Assembly: GCF_011752625.1 (NCBI RefSeq)
Contig: NZ_VWXD01000005.1
Coordinates: 186,001 to 250,000, forward strand
DNA from: Candidatus Pantoea formicae
Lineage (GTDB): Bacteria; Pseudomonadota; Gammaproteobacteria; Enterobacterales; Enterobacteriaceae
Reading direction: 5' to 3'
Length of the DNA: 64,000 nucleotides
Shown here: positions 1 to 8,356 of the stretch, in pieces
Numbering within the stretch: the stretch's first letter is position 1
Layout: the number at the start of each line of letters is the position of its first letter
Program-made: the position numbers and the translations under genes
Notes under the pieces: generated by a model
Databases searched by the model: none
Seen by the model: only the letters and a program-made list of their open reading frames with translations
What the model was told of the DNA's origin: nothing

Positions 1-752
1 ACTCGATCAGCTCTGCGTGTGCGACTTCAGCACACTGCATCGGTAATGCGGTTGAGCAGATTCAGTTGGGCAAACAGGACATCGTGTTTGCTGGCGGCGG
101 CGAAGAGCTGAGCTGGGAAATGGCCTGTGAGTTCGATGCGATGGGCGCACTGTCCACCAAATACAACGAAACCCCAGAAAAAGCTTCTCGTACCTATGAT
201 GCAAACCGTGATGGTTTCGTGATCGCAGGCGGCGGCGGCATGGTAGTGGTCGAAGAGCTGGAGCATGCTCTGGCACGTGGCGCACACATCTATGCAGAAA
301 TCGTTGGCTACGGCGCGACTTCTGACGGTGCTGATATGGTGGCTCCTTCAGGTGAAGGCGCAGTGCGCTGCATGAAGATGGCCATGCAGGGCGTTGATAC
401 CCCAATCGATTACCTCAACACCCACGGCACTTCTACGCCAGTCGGTGATGTAAAAGAGCTGGGCGCGATTCGCGAAGTGTTTGGTGATAACTCACCGTAC
501 ATCTCTGCCACCAAAGCCATGACCGGTCACTCACTGGGTGCGGCGGGCGTGCAGGAAGCGATCTACACCTTGCTGATGCTGGAGCATAGCTTCATCGCGC
601 CAAGCATTAACATCGAAGAGATTGATGAAGCCGGTAAAGGCCTGAACATCGTGACGCAGCCGACTGAAAAAGCGCTGACCACCGTGATGTCCAACAGCTT
701 TGGTTTCGGCGGCACCAACGCTACCTTGACCATGCGTAAGCTGTCAGCGTAA
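1..752 (+). CDS. fabB: 3-oxoacyl-[ACP] synthase I (5'-truncated by window edge)
   Basis: Beta-ketoacyl-ACP synthase I condenses malonyl-ACP with growing acyl-ACP in type II fatty-acid synthesis and is required for unsaturated fatty acids. The reading frame is open from the first base, so this is a partial gene with about 249 C-terminal residues visible. It begins at the nucleophile region SISSACATSAHC (active-site Cys). The two catalytic histidines follow in NTHGTSTPVGD and TGHSLGAAG, and the conserved FGFGGTNA lies near the end. The protein ends MRKLSA. The sequence is near identical to E. coli FabB as I recall it, and fabB next to yfcJ is the expected neighbourhood. A terminator follows at 850. 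Confidence 0.97.
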   Translation, partial: SISSACATSAHCIGNAVEQIQLGKQDIVFAGGGEELSWEMACEFDAMGALSTKYNETPEKASRTYDANRDGFVIAGGGGMVVVEELEHALARGAHIYAEIVGYGATSDGADMVAPSGEGAVRCMKMAMQGVDTPIDYLNTHGTSTPVGDVKELGAIREVFGDNSPYISATKAMTGHSLGAAGVQEAIYTLLMLEHSFIAPSINIEEIDEAGKGLNIVTQPTEKALTTVMSNSFGFGGTNATLTMRKLSA

Positions 753-831
753 ATACCCGTCATACTTCAACATGCAGACCCGCTCACTGATTTCAGTCAG
801 CTCTGGGGATGTAAATTGAATGCTACAGGGT
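753..831. repeat. Short, internally deleted ERIC-like element
   Basis: Directly after the fabB stop the sequence starts with the typical ERIC end ATACCCGTCATACTTCAA. It passes through a decayed centre (CACTGATTTCAGTCAGCTCTGGGG) that resembles the ERIC core, and ends with a degenerate opposite terminus near CTACAGGGT. At about 79 bp it is shorter than the 124-126 bp copies elsewhere in this window, so I read it as an internally deleted copy. It would be transcribed in the fabB 3' UTR. Confidence 0.5.
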
Positions 832-849
832 CGTTGATTGCGTAGTTCT

Positions 850-881
850 AAGGGCCGGTTAATCCGGCCCTTGTTGTTTTT
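850..881 (+). terminator. Rho-independent terminator of fabB
   Basis: A perfect 9-bp stem, AAGGGCCGG / CCGGCCCTT with a 5-nt loop, is followed by TTGTTGTTTTT. It lies about 100 nt after the fabB stop and before yfcJ. Confidence 0.9.
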
Positions 882-1032
882 GACATTTGCCCCGCCGCTT
901 GCCTACACTCTTCCCGTTGCCTCAATGAAACAAAATAATCGTTTGCGCACTTTGTGAATCAAATCACCCATTTCTGCCTCGTGCAGTCAATGGATGTATT
1001 GCGCATGCCCTGAACAAGGAGTTCCTACCATC

Positions 1033-2214
1033 ATGACCACGGCTGCCGATACGCAGACGCAATCTGTGCTGCCCTTAGGCTGTATCTCATTTGCGGTCTT
1101 TCTCACCTACCTCACCGCTGGCCTGGCGTTGCCGGTTATCCCGCTGTATGTGCATCAAGAATTAGGGATGAGCAATCTGATGGTGGGCGTCGCAGTGGGG
1201 ATTCAATTTTTTGCCACGCTGCTGACACGCAGTTTCGCTGGGCGTCGCGCCGATCAGCACGGTGCCAAACTTACGACCCAACACGGAATGATCGCTATCG
1301 CTTTGGTGGGCGTGGCTTATCTGGCTGCGGCATTGCTGCCGGTGTCGCCATGGGCCAAGTTTGGTCTACTGGCATTGGGGCGTCTGCTGCTGGGTTTTGG
1401 GGAAAGTCTATTGCTGACAGGCAATCTGACCTGGGGCATGGGCTTGGTGGGTAGCAAACGCTCCGGATTGGTGATGTCGTGGAACGGTATGGCGATCTAT
1501 GGTTCGCTGGCGGCGGGCGCACCGCTCGGTCTGCTGATCAACCAACAGGGTGGATTCGCCGCCTTGGGCGCGGTAGCACTGCTGCTTCCGTTGTTGTCCT
1601 TGGCCATCAACAGCTGGGTTAACAAAGTACCGGTGGTCGGCGGGGAGCGTCCCTCACTGTTTAGCGTGGTGAAAACCATTTTCCAGCCGGGTATGGCGCT
1701 GGCGCTGCAAGGCACGGGTTTCGCGGTTATCGGCACCTTTACCTCACTCTACTTTGCTGCTGAAAACTGGGGAAATGCCGGTTTTGCCCTGACCGCATTT
1801 GGCTGTGCTTTTGTCTTGGTGCGGGTTTTTTTTGGCGGTTTACCCGATCGTCACGGCGGTGTGCGTGTGGCGATGGTTTCTCTGCTGGTGGAGACGGTGG
1901 GTTTATTGTTGCTGGCGCGTGCGACGTCGGGCGGGATGGCGCTAATTGGCGCCGCACTGACGGGTAGCGGTTGTTCACTGCTCTTCCCGGCACTGGGTGT
2001 GGAAGTGTTAAAACGCGTGTCACCGCAGATTCGGGGAACGGCGTTGGGCGGCTTCTCCGCTTTTCAGGATATCGCTTACGGTGCCAGTGGGCCGCTGACC
2101 GGCCTGCTGGCGACGGCCTTGGGTTATGGCTCCGTCTATATTGCGGGAGCGTGCTGTGCCGCATTGGGCATACTGGTTACCTGGTCGTTTGCGCGTAGCG
2201 CGACAACAGCATAA
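1033..2214 (+). CDS. yfcJ: MFS transporter, YfcJ family
   Basis: Predicted inner-membrane major facilitator of 393 residues with about 12 hydrophobic segments. The MFS loop signature between TM2 and TM3 is visible as RSFAGRRADQHGAK. It matches E. coli YfcJ (392 aa) in length and in motifs such as MSWNGMAIYG and GSGCSLLFPALGVEV. The family is described as UPF0226 and annotated as a putative efflux transporter; its substrate is unknown. I chose the ATG at 1033 (MTTAADTQ) over an in-frame ATG at 994 because it fits the family N-terminus; AAGGAG lies about 11 nt upstream. Its 3' end overlaps the convergent regulator gene by 38 bp. Confidence 0.9.
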   Translation: MTTAADTQTQSVLPLGCISFAVFLTYLTAGLALPVIPLYVHQELGMSNLMVGVAVGIQFFATLLTRSFAGRRADQHGAKLTTQHGMIAIALVGVAYLAAALLPVSPWAKFGLLALGRLLLGFGESLLLTGNLTWGMGLVGSKRSGLVMSWNGMAIYGSLAAGAPLGLLINQQGGFAALGAVALLLPLLSLAINSWVNKVPVVGGERPSLFSVVKTIFQPGMALALQGTGFAVIGTFTSLYFAAENWGNAGFALTAFGCAFVLVRVFFGGLPDRHGGVRVAMVSLLVETVGLLLLARATSGGMALIGAALTGSGCSLLFPALGVEVLKRVSPQIRGTALGGFSAFQDIAYGASGPLTGLLATALGYGSVYIAGACCAALGILVTWSFARSATTA

Positions 2215-3613
2215 CCAGCGTATCGCAGGCACTGACGATCTCACCGGGCGTCAGTGCAGCGAACCCCAGTATCCAGCCTTTCTGCGAGGTGTTTCCGGCA
2301 TAGAGCGGCGACAGACGGGGGAGCCGCAGGCCCAGTTCTGCGGCATGCTGAGTCAACTTTACTTCTTCACCCTGCTTTAGACAAACCGTCAACTGCAATC
2401 CGCCCGCAGCCTGTAGTGGCTTTAGCCAAGGCTGCATGCGTGTGTTGATTTGCTCCAGCAACCGATCGCGACGGCTATGATAGAGCTGACGCATCAAGCG
2501 CAAGTGACTGGCAAAATAGCCTTGCTGCATAAACTCGGCGGTAATCGCCTGAGGCAGCAAAGCGCTATGACCATCCATCACACTGCGTGCGCGGCCCAGG
2601 GCATCAACCAGCTGTGGCGGCACCACCATCCACGCCAGCCGCAGCGAGGGAAACAACATCTTAGAGAAAGTGCCAAGGCAAATGACCCGACTGTCACTCT
2701 CCAACCCCTGAAGCGCTGGGGCGGGACGATCGTCATAATGAAACTCACTGTCGTAATCGTCCTCAATCAACCAACTCTGCTGTTCGCGTGCCCAGGCAAG
2801 CCAGTGTAAACGGCGTGCCAGGCTCATCGGAATGCCAGTGGGGTAGTGGTGCGCGGGTGTCAGATAGACCAGCTTGGCGCGTCCACTTAGAGGTATTGCG
2901 CCTTCGCTATCCAGCGGCATTGCCCGACAGCGCGCACCAGCGGCGAGAAAGGCGTTGCGCGCGCCGGGATAGCCAGGTTCTTCGAGCCATACCTCATCGT
3001 CATTATCGAGAAACATCAGCGCCAGCAGCTGCAACGCTTGCTGTGAGCTGGTCAGCATCACCACTTGTTCAGCTGAACACCTTACACCACGCGACAACGC
3101 CAGATAATCGGCCACAGCCTGACGCAGTGGCTGATAGCCCACCGGGTCGCCATAACCCATCACCTGGCTGCCTAAGCGACGTTGAACACTGCTGCTGATG
3201 CGGCGCCACTGTTCATGCGGAAAGGCGCGTAATTCTGGCGAGCCCGCCGCGAAAGCGTGGGGAAAGGGTGGATCCTGACAGCCACCGGTGGCCAGAACTT
3301 GTTCGCCCCGGCGGGAGAAGGGGGGAGAATCTTGGCTGGCGCTGGAGGCAAGACGCTGTGGTATGGCAATCGACACAAAGGTGCCGCGTCCGGCCCGTCT
3401 TTCCAGATAGCCTTCGCTCTCTAACTGCGCATACGCTGCTTCCACCGTCACGCGCGACAATGATAAGTCGGCTGCCATCTGGCGGCTGGAGGGCAGTCGC
3501 GCATGATGCTGCAAATGACCTTGCGTGATGGCCTGGCGTAACATCATGCACAGGCGTTCACGCAATCCGCCTTTGGGCTGGTGGTTAAACAGGGCCAAAA
3601 ATTGCTGGCTCAT
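2177..3613 (-). CDS. MocR/PdxR-type transcriptional regulator (GntR HTH fused to aminotransferase-like domain)
   Basis: A 478-residue two-domain regulator. A GntR winged helix (about residues 10-80, with LPSSRQMAADLSLSRVTVE and LESEGYLERRAGRGTFV) is joined to a fold-type I aminotransferase domain. PLP-binding residues are visible: DDYDSEF near 285-291 and the Schiff-base lysine in GTFSKMLFPS near 318. MocR proteins use PLP as a ligand or sensor; PdxR members control vitamin B6 genes, others control amino-acid or transport genes. It is divergent from the rhodanese gene at 3700 with an 86-bp gap carrying repeated GTGGTCTT-like half-sites, so that gene is its likely target. The effector is unknown. 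Its 3' end overlaps yfcJ by 38 bp. Confidence 0.9.
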   Translation of the reverse strand: MSQQFLALFNHQPKGGLRERLCMMLRQAITQGHLQHHARLPSSRQMAADLSLSRVTVEAAYAQLESEGYLERRAGRGTFVSIAIPQRLASSASQDSPPFSRRGEQVLATGGCQDPPFPHAFAAGSPELRAFPHEQWRRISSSVQRRLGSQVMGYGDPVGYQPLRQAVADYLALSRGVRCSAEQVVMLTSSQQALQLLALMFLDNDDEVWLEEPGYPGARNAFLAAGARCRAMPLDSEGAIPLSGRAKLVYLTPAHHYPTGIPMSLARRLHWLAWAREQQSWLIEDDYDSEFHYDDRPAPALQGLESDSRVICLGTFSKMLFPSLRLAWMVVPPQLVDALGRARSVMDGHSALLPQAITAEFMQQGYFASHLRLMRQLYHSRRDRLLEQINTRMQPWLKPLQAAGGLQLTVCLKQGEEVKLTQHAAELGLRLPRLSPLYAGNTSQKGWILGFAALTPGEIVSACDTLVMLLSRYAQTTR

Positions 3614-3615
3614 GG

Positions 3616-3662
3616 TGGTCTTATCATCTTGGAGAAAGTGGTATCAGTTTAAAGACCACTTT
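3616..3662. promoter_or_regulatory. Candidate MocR operator between divergent genes
   Basis: The 86-bp divergent gap holds a perfect inverted repeat AAAGTGGT (3635-3642) / ACCACTTT (3655-3662). A further half-site GGTGGTCTT starts near 3615, and its core GGTCTT pairs with AAGACC at 3652-3657. Three related half-sites in so short a gap suggest a regulator-binding region serving both genes. Assignment to the adjacent MocR protein is inference. Confidence 0.5.
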
Positions 3663-3699
3663 GCCGTAAACTGAGTCCCAATCACAACAGGAGAATGCC

Positions 3700-4143
3700 A
3701 TGTCATCAGTGTTACGTTTCCCCGCAGCCAGCCCACAAGAGAGCCTTGCCTATTTGCAGCACAAACTCAGTTATTACACCGATGCCTGGGACCTGGCTGA
3801 AGATCTGGCGCAGGGCATCAAGGCGATTGTGGTGATCGATGCACGTGCCAGCGAGGTGTACCAGGCGGGGCATATCACCGGCGCGATTTCATTTCCTCAT
3901 CGCACCATGAATGCCGAATCCACTGCACAGTTAGATCGCGGCAAAGTGTACATCACCTATTGCGATGGTATTGGCTGCAACGGATCAACCAAAGCGGCAT
4001 TGAAGCTGGCCTCACTGGGTTTCCAGGTGAAAGAGCTGATTGGCGGGTTGGATTTCTGGAAGCGAGATGGACATCCACTGACGTGGGGCGAGGCACCCGG
4101 AGAATGGCCGCAAGCCACCCCCGGTGCCCATTGTGGTTGTTAA
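3700..4143 (+). CDS. Rhodanese-like domain protein
   Basis: A single-domain sulfurtransferase-like protein of 147 residues. The rhodanese motif VVIDARASEVYQAGHITGA is at about 43-62. The active-site segment YITYCDGIGCNGSTKAA places the likely nucleophile at Cys88, with a second cysteine (Cys93) inside the loop instead of the usual CxxGxR pattern. The C-terminus ends in HCGC, giving two more cysteines. The start ATG has AGGAG seven bases upstream. The substrate is unknown; possible roles are persulfide transfer or detoxification. Divergent pairing with a PLP-dependent MocR regulator suggests control by that protein. Confidence 0.85.
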   Translation: MSSVLRFPAASPQESLAYLQHKLSYYTDAWDLAEDLAQGIKAIVVIDARASEVYQAGHITGAISFPHRTMNAESTAQLDRGKVYITYCDGIGCNGSTKAALKLASLGFQVKELIGGLDFWKRDGHPLTWGEAPGEWPQATPGAHCGC

Positions 4144-4144
4144 G

Positions 4145-5176
4145 CTACAGGAACAGCCACAGTAGGAAGAAGAACAACGCTAAACCCAGGATCAGCGTTA
4201 AGGCAGGACGCTGCGCCAGCGGGCGCGGCAAAATCTCAACCCATGGCGACCAGATGGGCTGCGGACGCAATTCGCTGGCAGCATGCGGTTGCTCCAGCAT
4301 TTTCTCAGCGCGGCGGCTGAATAACACATTGAGCAGATCTTGCGTTTGCGCAGGGGTCAGAACCGTTTGTGGCGTAGTCTGGAAACGTTGCTGGCTGTAA
4401 TCCTCCAGCAGGCGCTGTTCATCATGCGTCAGCGGCTGCTTCAGCGAGCTTTCCAGCATTTGCAGCGTTGGCGCACTGTGTTGGGCCAACGTCTGGCGTA
4501 CCTGAAGATATTGCGTCAGCAGCGGGAAGTGGCGTGAAGGAATCGGATCGCCACTTTTCAAATTGACCAGTTTCAGCGTATCGGCCAGCAGTTTGACCGG
4601 TGATTCCCCGGTCGTGGCAGCAAGGCGTGTCACTTGTTGATTGAGCGACTGCTGTTCGGCAGGGAGCAGTGTACGGTCGGAAACGCGCGTCTGTTGCGGC
4701 TGGGGGATCGCCATCTGCCCATTTTGCAGCATCGTCAACACCTGCCGTAGCTGGTCTTGAGACAAGGCGCTTAACACGGTCTGATTAAATTGCTGACGAA
4801 TAAAGTCGCTCACGGCTTGGCGATTGTTACCCTGTGGCAATTTTTCTAACAGCTGCTGCAATAACTGGCGCGTCGCAAGGCTATTTTGTACCTGCGTCAA
4901 TCGACCATTCAGATGCTGTTCGGCGACGGGGAAATGGCGCGATTGCAGCTCCGCATCATTTTTAACCCCCACTTCATGGCGCACCCCGGCCCAAAGTTCA
5001 GGAGCTTTCAATGTGCTGAGTGACATGATGCGGACAATCAAGCGTTCGAGCGTGGTGCGCTGCGCAGGTGATAACGGCTGTTCACCTGCTGGTCCGCCGG
5101 GGCGAGTAGGGCCAGTCGCGTTAGTGAGCGTTGAACGATCGCCCGCGGGCACACCGGGACCGCTAAGAGGTTGCAT
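4145..5176 (-). CDS. flk: Flagella biosynthesis regulator Flk
   Basis: A 343-residue protein matching Flk (RflH), which in Salmonella and E. coli couples flagellar P- and L-ring assembly to FlgM export and late gene expression. The N-terminus is proline/glycine rich (MQPLSGPGVPAGDRS). The middle carries PLSPAQRTTLERL, GNNRQAVSDFIRQQF and PQPQQTRVSDRTLLPAEQ. A C-terminal membrane anchor (ALTLILGLALFFFLLWLFL) ends the protein. The longer frame begins upstream, but the ATG at 5176 preceded by AAGGATT gives the family N-terminus. In E. coli flk also lies between yfcJ and pdxB; here two divergent regulator pairs are intercalated. Confidence 0.92.
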   Translation of the reverse strand: MQPLSGPGVPAGDRSTLTNATGPTRPGGPAGEQPLSPAQRTTLERLIVRIMSLSTLKAPELWAGVRHEVGVKNDAELQSRHFPVAEQHLNGRLTQVQNSLATRQLLQQLLEKLPQGNNRQAVSDFIRQQFNQTVLSALSQDQLRQVLTMLQNGQMAIPQPQQTRVSDRTLLPAEQQSLNQQVTRLAATTGESPVKLLADTLKLVNLKSGDPIPSRHFPLLTQYLQVRQTLAQHSAPTLQMLESSLKQPLTHDEQRLLEDYSQQRFQTTPQTVLTPAQTQDLLNVLFSRRAEKMLEQPHAASELRPQPIWSPWVEILPRPLAQRPALTLILGLALFFFLLWLFL

Positions 5177-5290
5177 GGCGGAATCCTTGAAAAACGAGGT
5201 CAGATCCGGGTGCGCCGGAAAAACGAGGACATATGATAGCAAAAGCCCCCGGGAAATCCACGGGGGCTAGGGGCTTTCAGGGCAATAAAA

Positions 5291-6196
5291 TCAGGCCGCA
5301 GGATCGGGAAGGGTGGTCTCACGCGGCTTGCGCAGCGGTGTTTTCAGGCGTTGCGCCAGAATCACCCCCACTAACGTCATCCCGCCACCAATCCAGTGAT
5401 ACGCATGCAACTGCTCGTGCAGGAACATCACCGCGATAATGGCGGTAAAGGCGGGCACGAAATTCATAAAAATACTGGTGGTGCTGGCGCCAAGTCGCTG
5501 CACGCCAAGGATCCACAAAAAAGGCGCAACAATCGAAGCAAAGAGTCCAGCAAACAGCACCAGCGGAACATTATGCACATTGAGCGAGACATCCGGCGCA
5601 CGCAGGAAACCGGGCAGCAACAGCAGTACACCGAAGAAAATTTGCACGTACAAACTCTGCCACGTTGGCAGGGGAATCGCCCAGCGTTTGGTGAGCACGC
5701 CGTAAAGTGCGTAAGACGTGGAAGCCGCCAGCATCATCAACTCTCCGTTGCCAAGACGCTGATTCAGCAACTGAGCCGGGTTGCCCTCACTTACCAGCCA
5801 CACCAAACCGGCAAACGACAGCAGGCCACCAATCAAAATTCCGCGCGTGGGCGCCAGGCGCAGGACGAACAGGCTGAGCAGGATGGTCAGCAGTGGAATC
5901 GTCGCGCCAAGGATCCCCATCATGACGGCGGAGACGCTGTGCGCCGCATAGTAAGCAAGACTTTGATACAGCACCATGCCCAGCAGACCAAGGATCAGCA
6001 GTCGCCATAGATTCGCCCGGATGGTATGCCGATGCCGCCATACGCCGGGTAGGCAAAACGGTGCCAGAACTACTAACGCCAGTAACCAGCGATAGAAGGA
6101 GATGGCGGCAGGATCAATGCTCCCGGCAGAAAGTTTGCTGACGATGGTGTTGATCGACCAGATCATCACCGCGACCAGCGGAAACAGCAAATTCAT
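5291..6196 (-). CDS. EamA/DMT-family inner-membrane transporter
   Basis: Drug/metabolite transporter superfamily protein of 301 residues with about ten hydrophobic segments in two EamA halves (first from NLLFPLVAVMIWSINTIVSK; second from LMMLAASTSYALYGVLTK). Family members export amino acids or other small metabolites; nothing here fixes the substrate. The start at 6196 is supported by AGGAG eight bases upstream; a 45-residue N-terminal extension of the open frame has no transporter character. It is divergent from the AraC-type gene at 6292 with a 95-bp gap, so it is probably that regulator's target. Confidence 0.88.
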   Translation of the reverse strand: MNLLFPLVAVMIWSINTIVSKLSAGSIDPAAISFYRWLLALVVLAPFCLPGVWRHRHTIRANLWRLLILGLLGMVLYQSLAYYAAHSVSAVMMGILGATIPLLTILLSLFVLRLAPTRGILIGGLLSFAGLVWLVSEGNPAQLLNQRLGNGELMMLAASTSYALYGVLTKRWAIPLPTWQSLYVQIFFGVLLLLPGFLRAPDVSLNVHNVPLVLFAGLFASIVAPFLWILGVQRLGASTTSIFMNFVPAFTAIIAVMFLHEQLHAYHWIGGGMTLVGVILAQRLKTPLRKPRETTLPDPAA

Positions 6197-6291
6197 AGTA
6201 CGGCTCCTGAAGTTTATCGCGAACAGTTTACGTTTGACCGGTTTAAACCAGATAGTTAAAATCGGACAATATTCGTTAGCCACCGGACAGA

Positions 6292-7071
6292 ATGAATCTA
6301 CAAGTCGAGTATCAAGCACCTGTTGATGCACCGCTGCTGCGCTTCTTTATGCGTTACGACGAAGCCAATGCGAAAACCGAATATCTGCCGCATGCTCACG
6401 ACTGGGGACAGGTGATTTTTGTCACCAGCCACATATTGGAGATGGAAGTCGCGGGTGAGCGCTTGCTCGCACCTTCTGACATGCCGATTTGGATCCCTCC
6501 TGCACACCGCCACAGTAGTTATAACCACAACCACGCGCGTTTTCGGACCTTAAATATTGCAGCGGAGCTCTGTACGGGCATGCCGGAAAAAGCCTGTTTA
6601 CTGAACGTCGATGCCATTGTCCACGCCGTCATGAATGACTTTGCTCGCCGTGCGTTGGAGCAGCCGTTAAGTGAGGCTGACTGGCGTTTATGTGAGGTAC
6701 TGGTGGATCGCCTGCGTCTGGCACCTGTGCACACCAGCTATTTACCCATGTCGGATGACAAATTCCTCGCACCTATTTTGCGCGCGCTGGAAGAGAACCC
6801 CGGCGATAACACCACACTGGCACAATGGGCGAAGCGCGTATTCACCACCGAGCGTACGCTGGCTCGACGCTGCCAGCAGCTGTTGAAAATGTCATTTAGC
6901 GAGTGGCGACAGCGCCTACGTTTTCTGCGCACTATTGCGCTGCTGGAGCAGGGCTGCAGCGTGCAAGGTATCGCGCACCAACTCGGTTACAGCTCGGCGT
7001 CCGCATTGATTGTCATGTTCCAGCAGCAGGCGGGCACCACGCCCGATCGCTATCGCAGTCGGTTAGGTTAA
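6292..7071 (+). CDS. AraC-family transcriptional regulator
   Basis: A 259-residue regulator with an N-terminal cupin-like sensing region (LPHAHDWGQVIFVTSHILEM; WIPPAHRHSSYNH) and a C-terminal AraC double HTH (about residues 150-258). The HTH contains TLAQWAKRVFTTERTLARR, FSEWRQRLRFLRTIALLEQG and VQGIAHQLGYSSASALIVMF. It is divergent from the EamA exporter, a common regulator/exporter layout (compare NimR/NimT in E. coli). The inducer is unknown. The gene ends 58 bp before pdxB. Confidence 0.9.
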   Translation: MNLQVEYQAPVDAPLLRFFMRYDEANAKTEYLPHAHDWGQVIFVTSHILEMEVAGERLLAPSDMPIWIPPAHRHSSYNHNHARFRTLNIAAELCTGMPEKACLLNVDAIVHAVMNDFARRALEQPLSEADWRLCEVLVDRLRLAPVHTSYLPMSDDKFLAPILRALEENPGDNTTLAQWAKRVFTTERTLARRCQQLLKMSFSEWRQRLRFLRTIALLEQGCSVQGIAHQLGYSSASALIVMFQQQAGTTPDRYRSRLG

Positions 7072-7129
7072 TCCCCGGCTTTATGGCAGACTATGCGCCT
7101 CAAAATCTTCAGCAGACAGGACCGCCGCA

Positions 7130-8254
7130 GTGAAAATTCTCGTCGATGAAAATATGCCTTACGCCCGTGAGCTGTTCAGCCGTACCGGAGACGTGCTGGC
7201 GGTGCCAGGACGCCCATTACCGGAAGCGGAATTACAGGACGCCAGCGGACTGATGGTGCGCTCGGTTACCAAAGTGAATGCGGCACTGTTGGCGGGTACG
7301 CCGGTGAAGTTTGTCGGTACGGCCACGGCAGGCACTGACCATATTGATGATGCATCGCTGGCGGCGGCGGGAATTGCCTTTTCTGCGGCACCCGGCTGTA
7401 ACGCCATTGCCGTGGTGGAGTATGTGTTCTCTTCTTTACTGCTGTTAGCCGAACGCGATGGCTTTGCGTTACGCGATCGTACCGTGGGCATTGTCGGTGT
7501 CGGCAATGTGGGGGGGCGTTTGCAGAAACGTCTCGAAGCCTGGGGGGTGAAAACCCTGCTGTGTGATCCGCCGCGTGCCGATCGTGGCGATCAGGAAGAT
7601 TTTCGCTCGCTCGATGAGCTGGTTGCACAGGCCGATATTCTGACGTTCCACACCCCGCTGTTCAAAGACGGTCCCTACAAAAGCTGGCACCTGGCTGACA
7701 TGGCGCTAATGATGGCGTTAAAACCTCACACCATCCTGATCAATGCCTGCCGTGGGCCGGTGGTGGATAACGCTGCGCTGCTGGAAGTCTTAAAAATGCG
7801 CAGCGATCTTAGCGTGGTGCTGGATGTGTGGGAGCCTGAGCCGGACCTGAATCTGGACCTGCTGGACAAGGTGGATATCGCGACCGCACACATTGCCGGT
7901 TATACCCTCGAAGGCAAAGCACGCGGCACGACACAGGTGTTTGAAGCCTGGTGTGACTTTATCGGCCAGCCGCAGCAGGTAGCGCTGGAAAGCCTGCTGC
8001 CGGCACCTGAGTTTGGCACCATCACCCTGCATGGCAAGCTCGATCAGCCTACGCTGAAACGGCTGGTACACCTGGTGTATGATGTGCGCCGCGATGATGC
8101 GCCGCTGCGGAAAGTGGCCGCCCAGCCGGGTGAATTTGACCGTCTGCGCAAGCAATACGAAGAACGCCGCGAATGGTCATCTTTGCAGGTGAAATGTGAT
8201 GATGCCGAGACGGCTGCGATGCTGGAAAAACTCGGTTTTCGCGCCAGTTTGTAA
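7130..8254 (+). CDS. pdxB: Erythronate-4-phosphate dehydrogenase
   Basis: PdxB oxidises 4-phospho-D-erythronate to 2-oxo-3-hydroxy-4-phosphobutanoate, the second step of DXP-dependent pyridoxal phosphate synthesis. The 374-residue protein shows the D-2-hydroxyacid dehydrogenase layout: NAD-binding GVGNVG at 123-128, and catalytic Arg208 (NACRGPVV), Glu237 (WEPEP) and His254 (TAHIAGYT) at the expected positions. A C-terminal PdxB dimerisation region (QPTLKRLVHLVYDVRRDDAPLRKVA) follows. The start is GTG at 7130. It is followed by a terminator and then usg, as in E. coli. Confidence 0.97.
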   Translation: MKILVDENMPYARELFSRTGDVLAVPGRPLPEAELQDASGLMVRSVTKVNAALLAGTPVKFVGTATAGTDHIDDASLAAAGIAFSAAPGCNAIAVVEYVFSSLLLLAERDGFALRDRTVGIVGVGNVGGRLQKRLEAWGVKTLLCDPPRADRGDQEDFRSLDELVAQADILTFHTPLFKDGPYKSWHLADMALMMALKPHTILINACRGPVVDNAALLEVLKMRSDLSVVLDVWEPEPDLNLDLLDKVDIATAHIAGYTLEGKARGTTQVFEAWCDFIGQPQQVALESLLPAPEFGTITLHGKLDQPTLKRLVHLVYDVRRDDAPLRKVAAQPGEFDRLRKQYEERREWSSLQVKCDDAETAAMLEKLGFRASL

Positions 8255-8302
8255 AGTTAAATCAATCCCCTGCGATTTCGCGCGGGAAAAGTCTTAAATG
8301 TC

Positions 8303-8331
8303 AGGCGGTCTGAGTACCGCCTCTATTTTTT
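8303..8331 (+). terminator. Terminator after pdxB
   Basis: Stem AGGCGGT / ACCGCCT with a 6-nt loop, followed by CTATTTTTTAT, in the 102-bp pdxB-usg gap. It should limit read-through from pdxB into the usg-truA unit. Confidence 0.8.
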
Positions 8332-8356
8332 ATGTCATTGTCTGGAGTAAACCAAC

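Noticed and set aside
2177..2214. 38-bp 3' overlap of yfcJ and the MocR gene as evidence of a frameshift
   Set aside because: Both proteins have normal family length and end sequences; a short convergent overlap is common.
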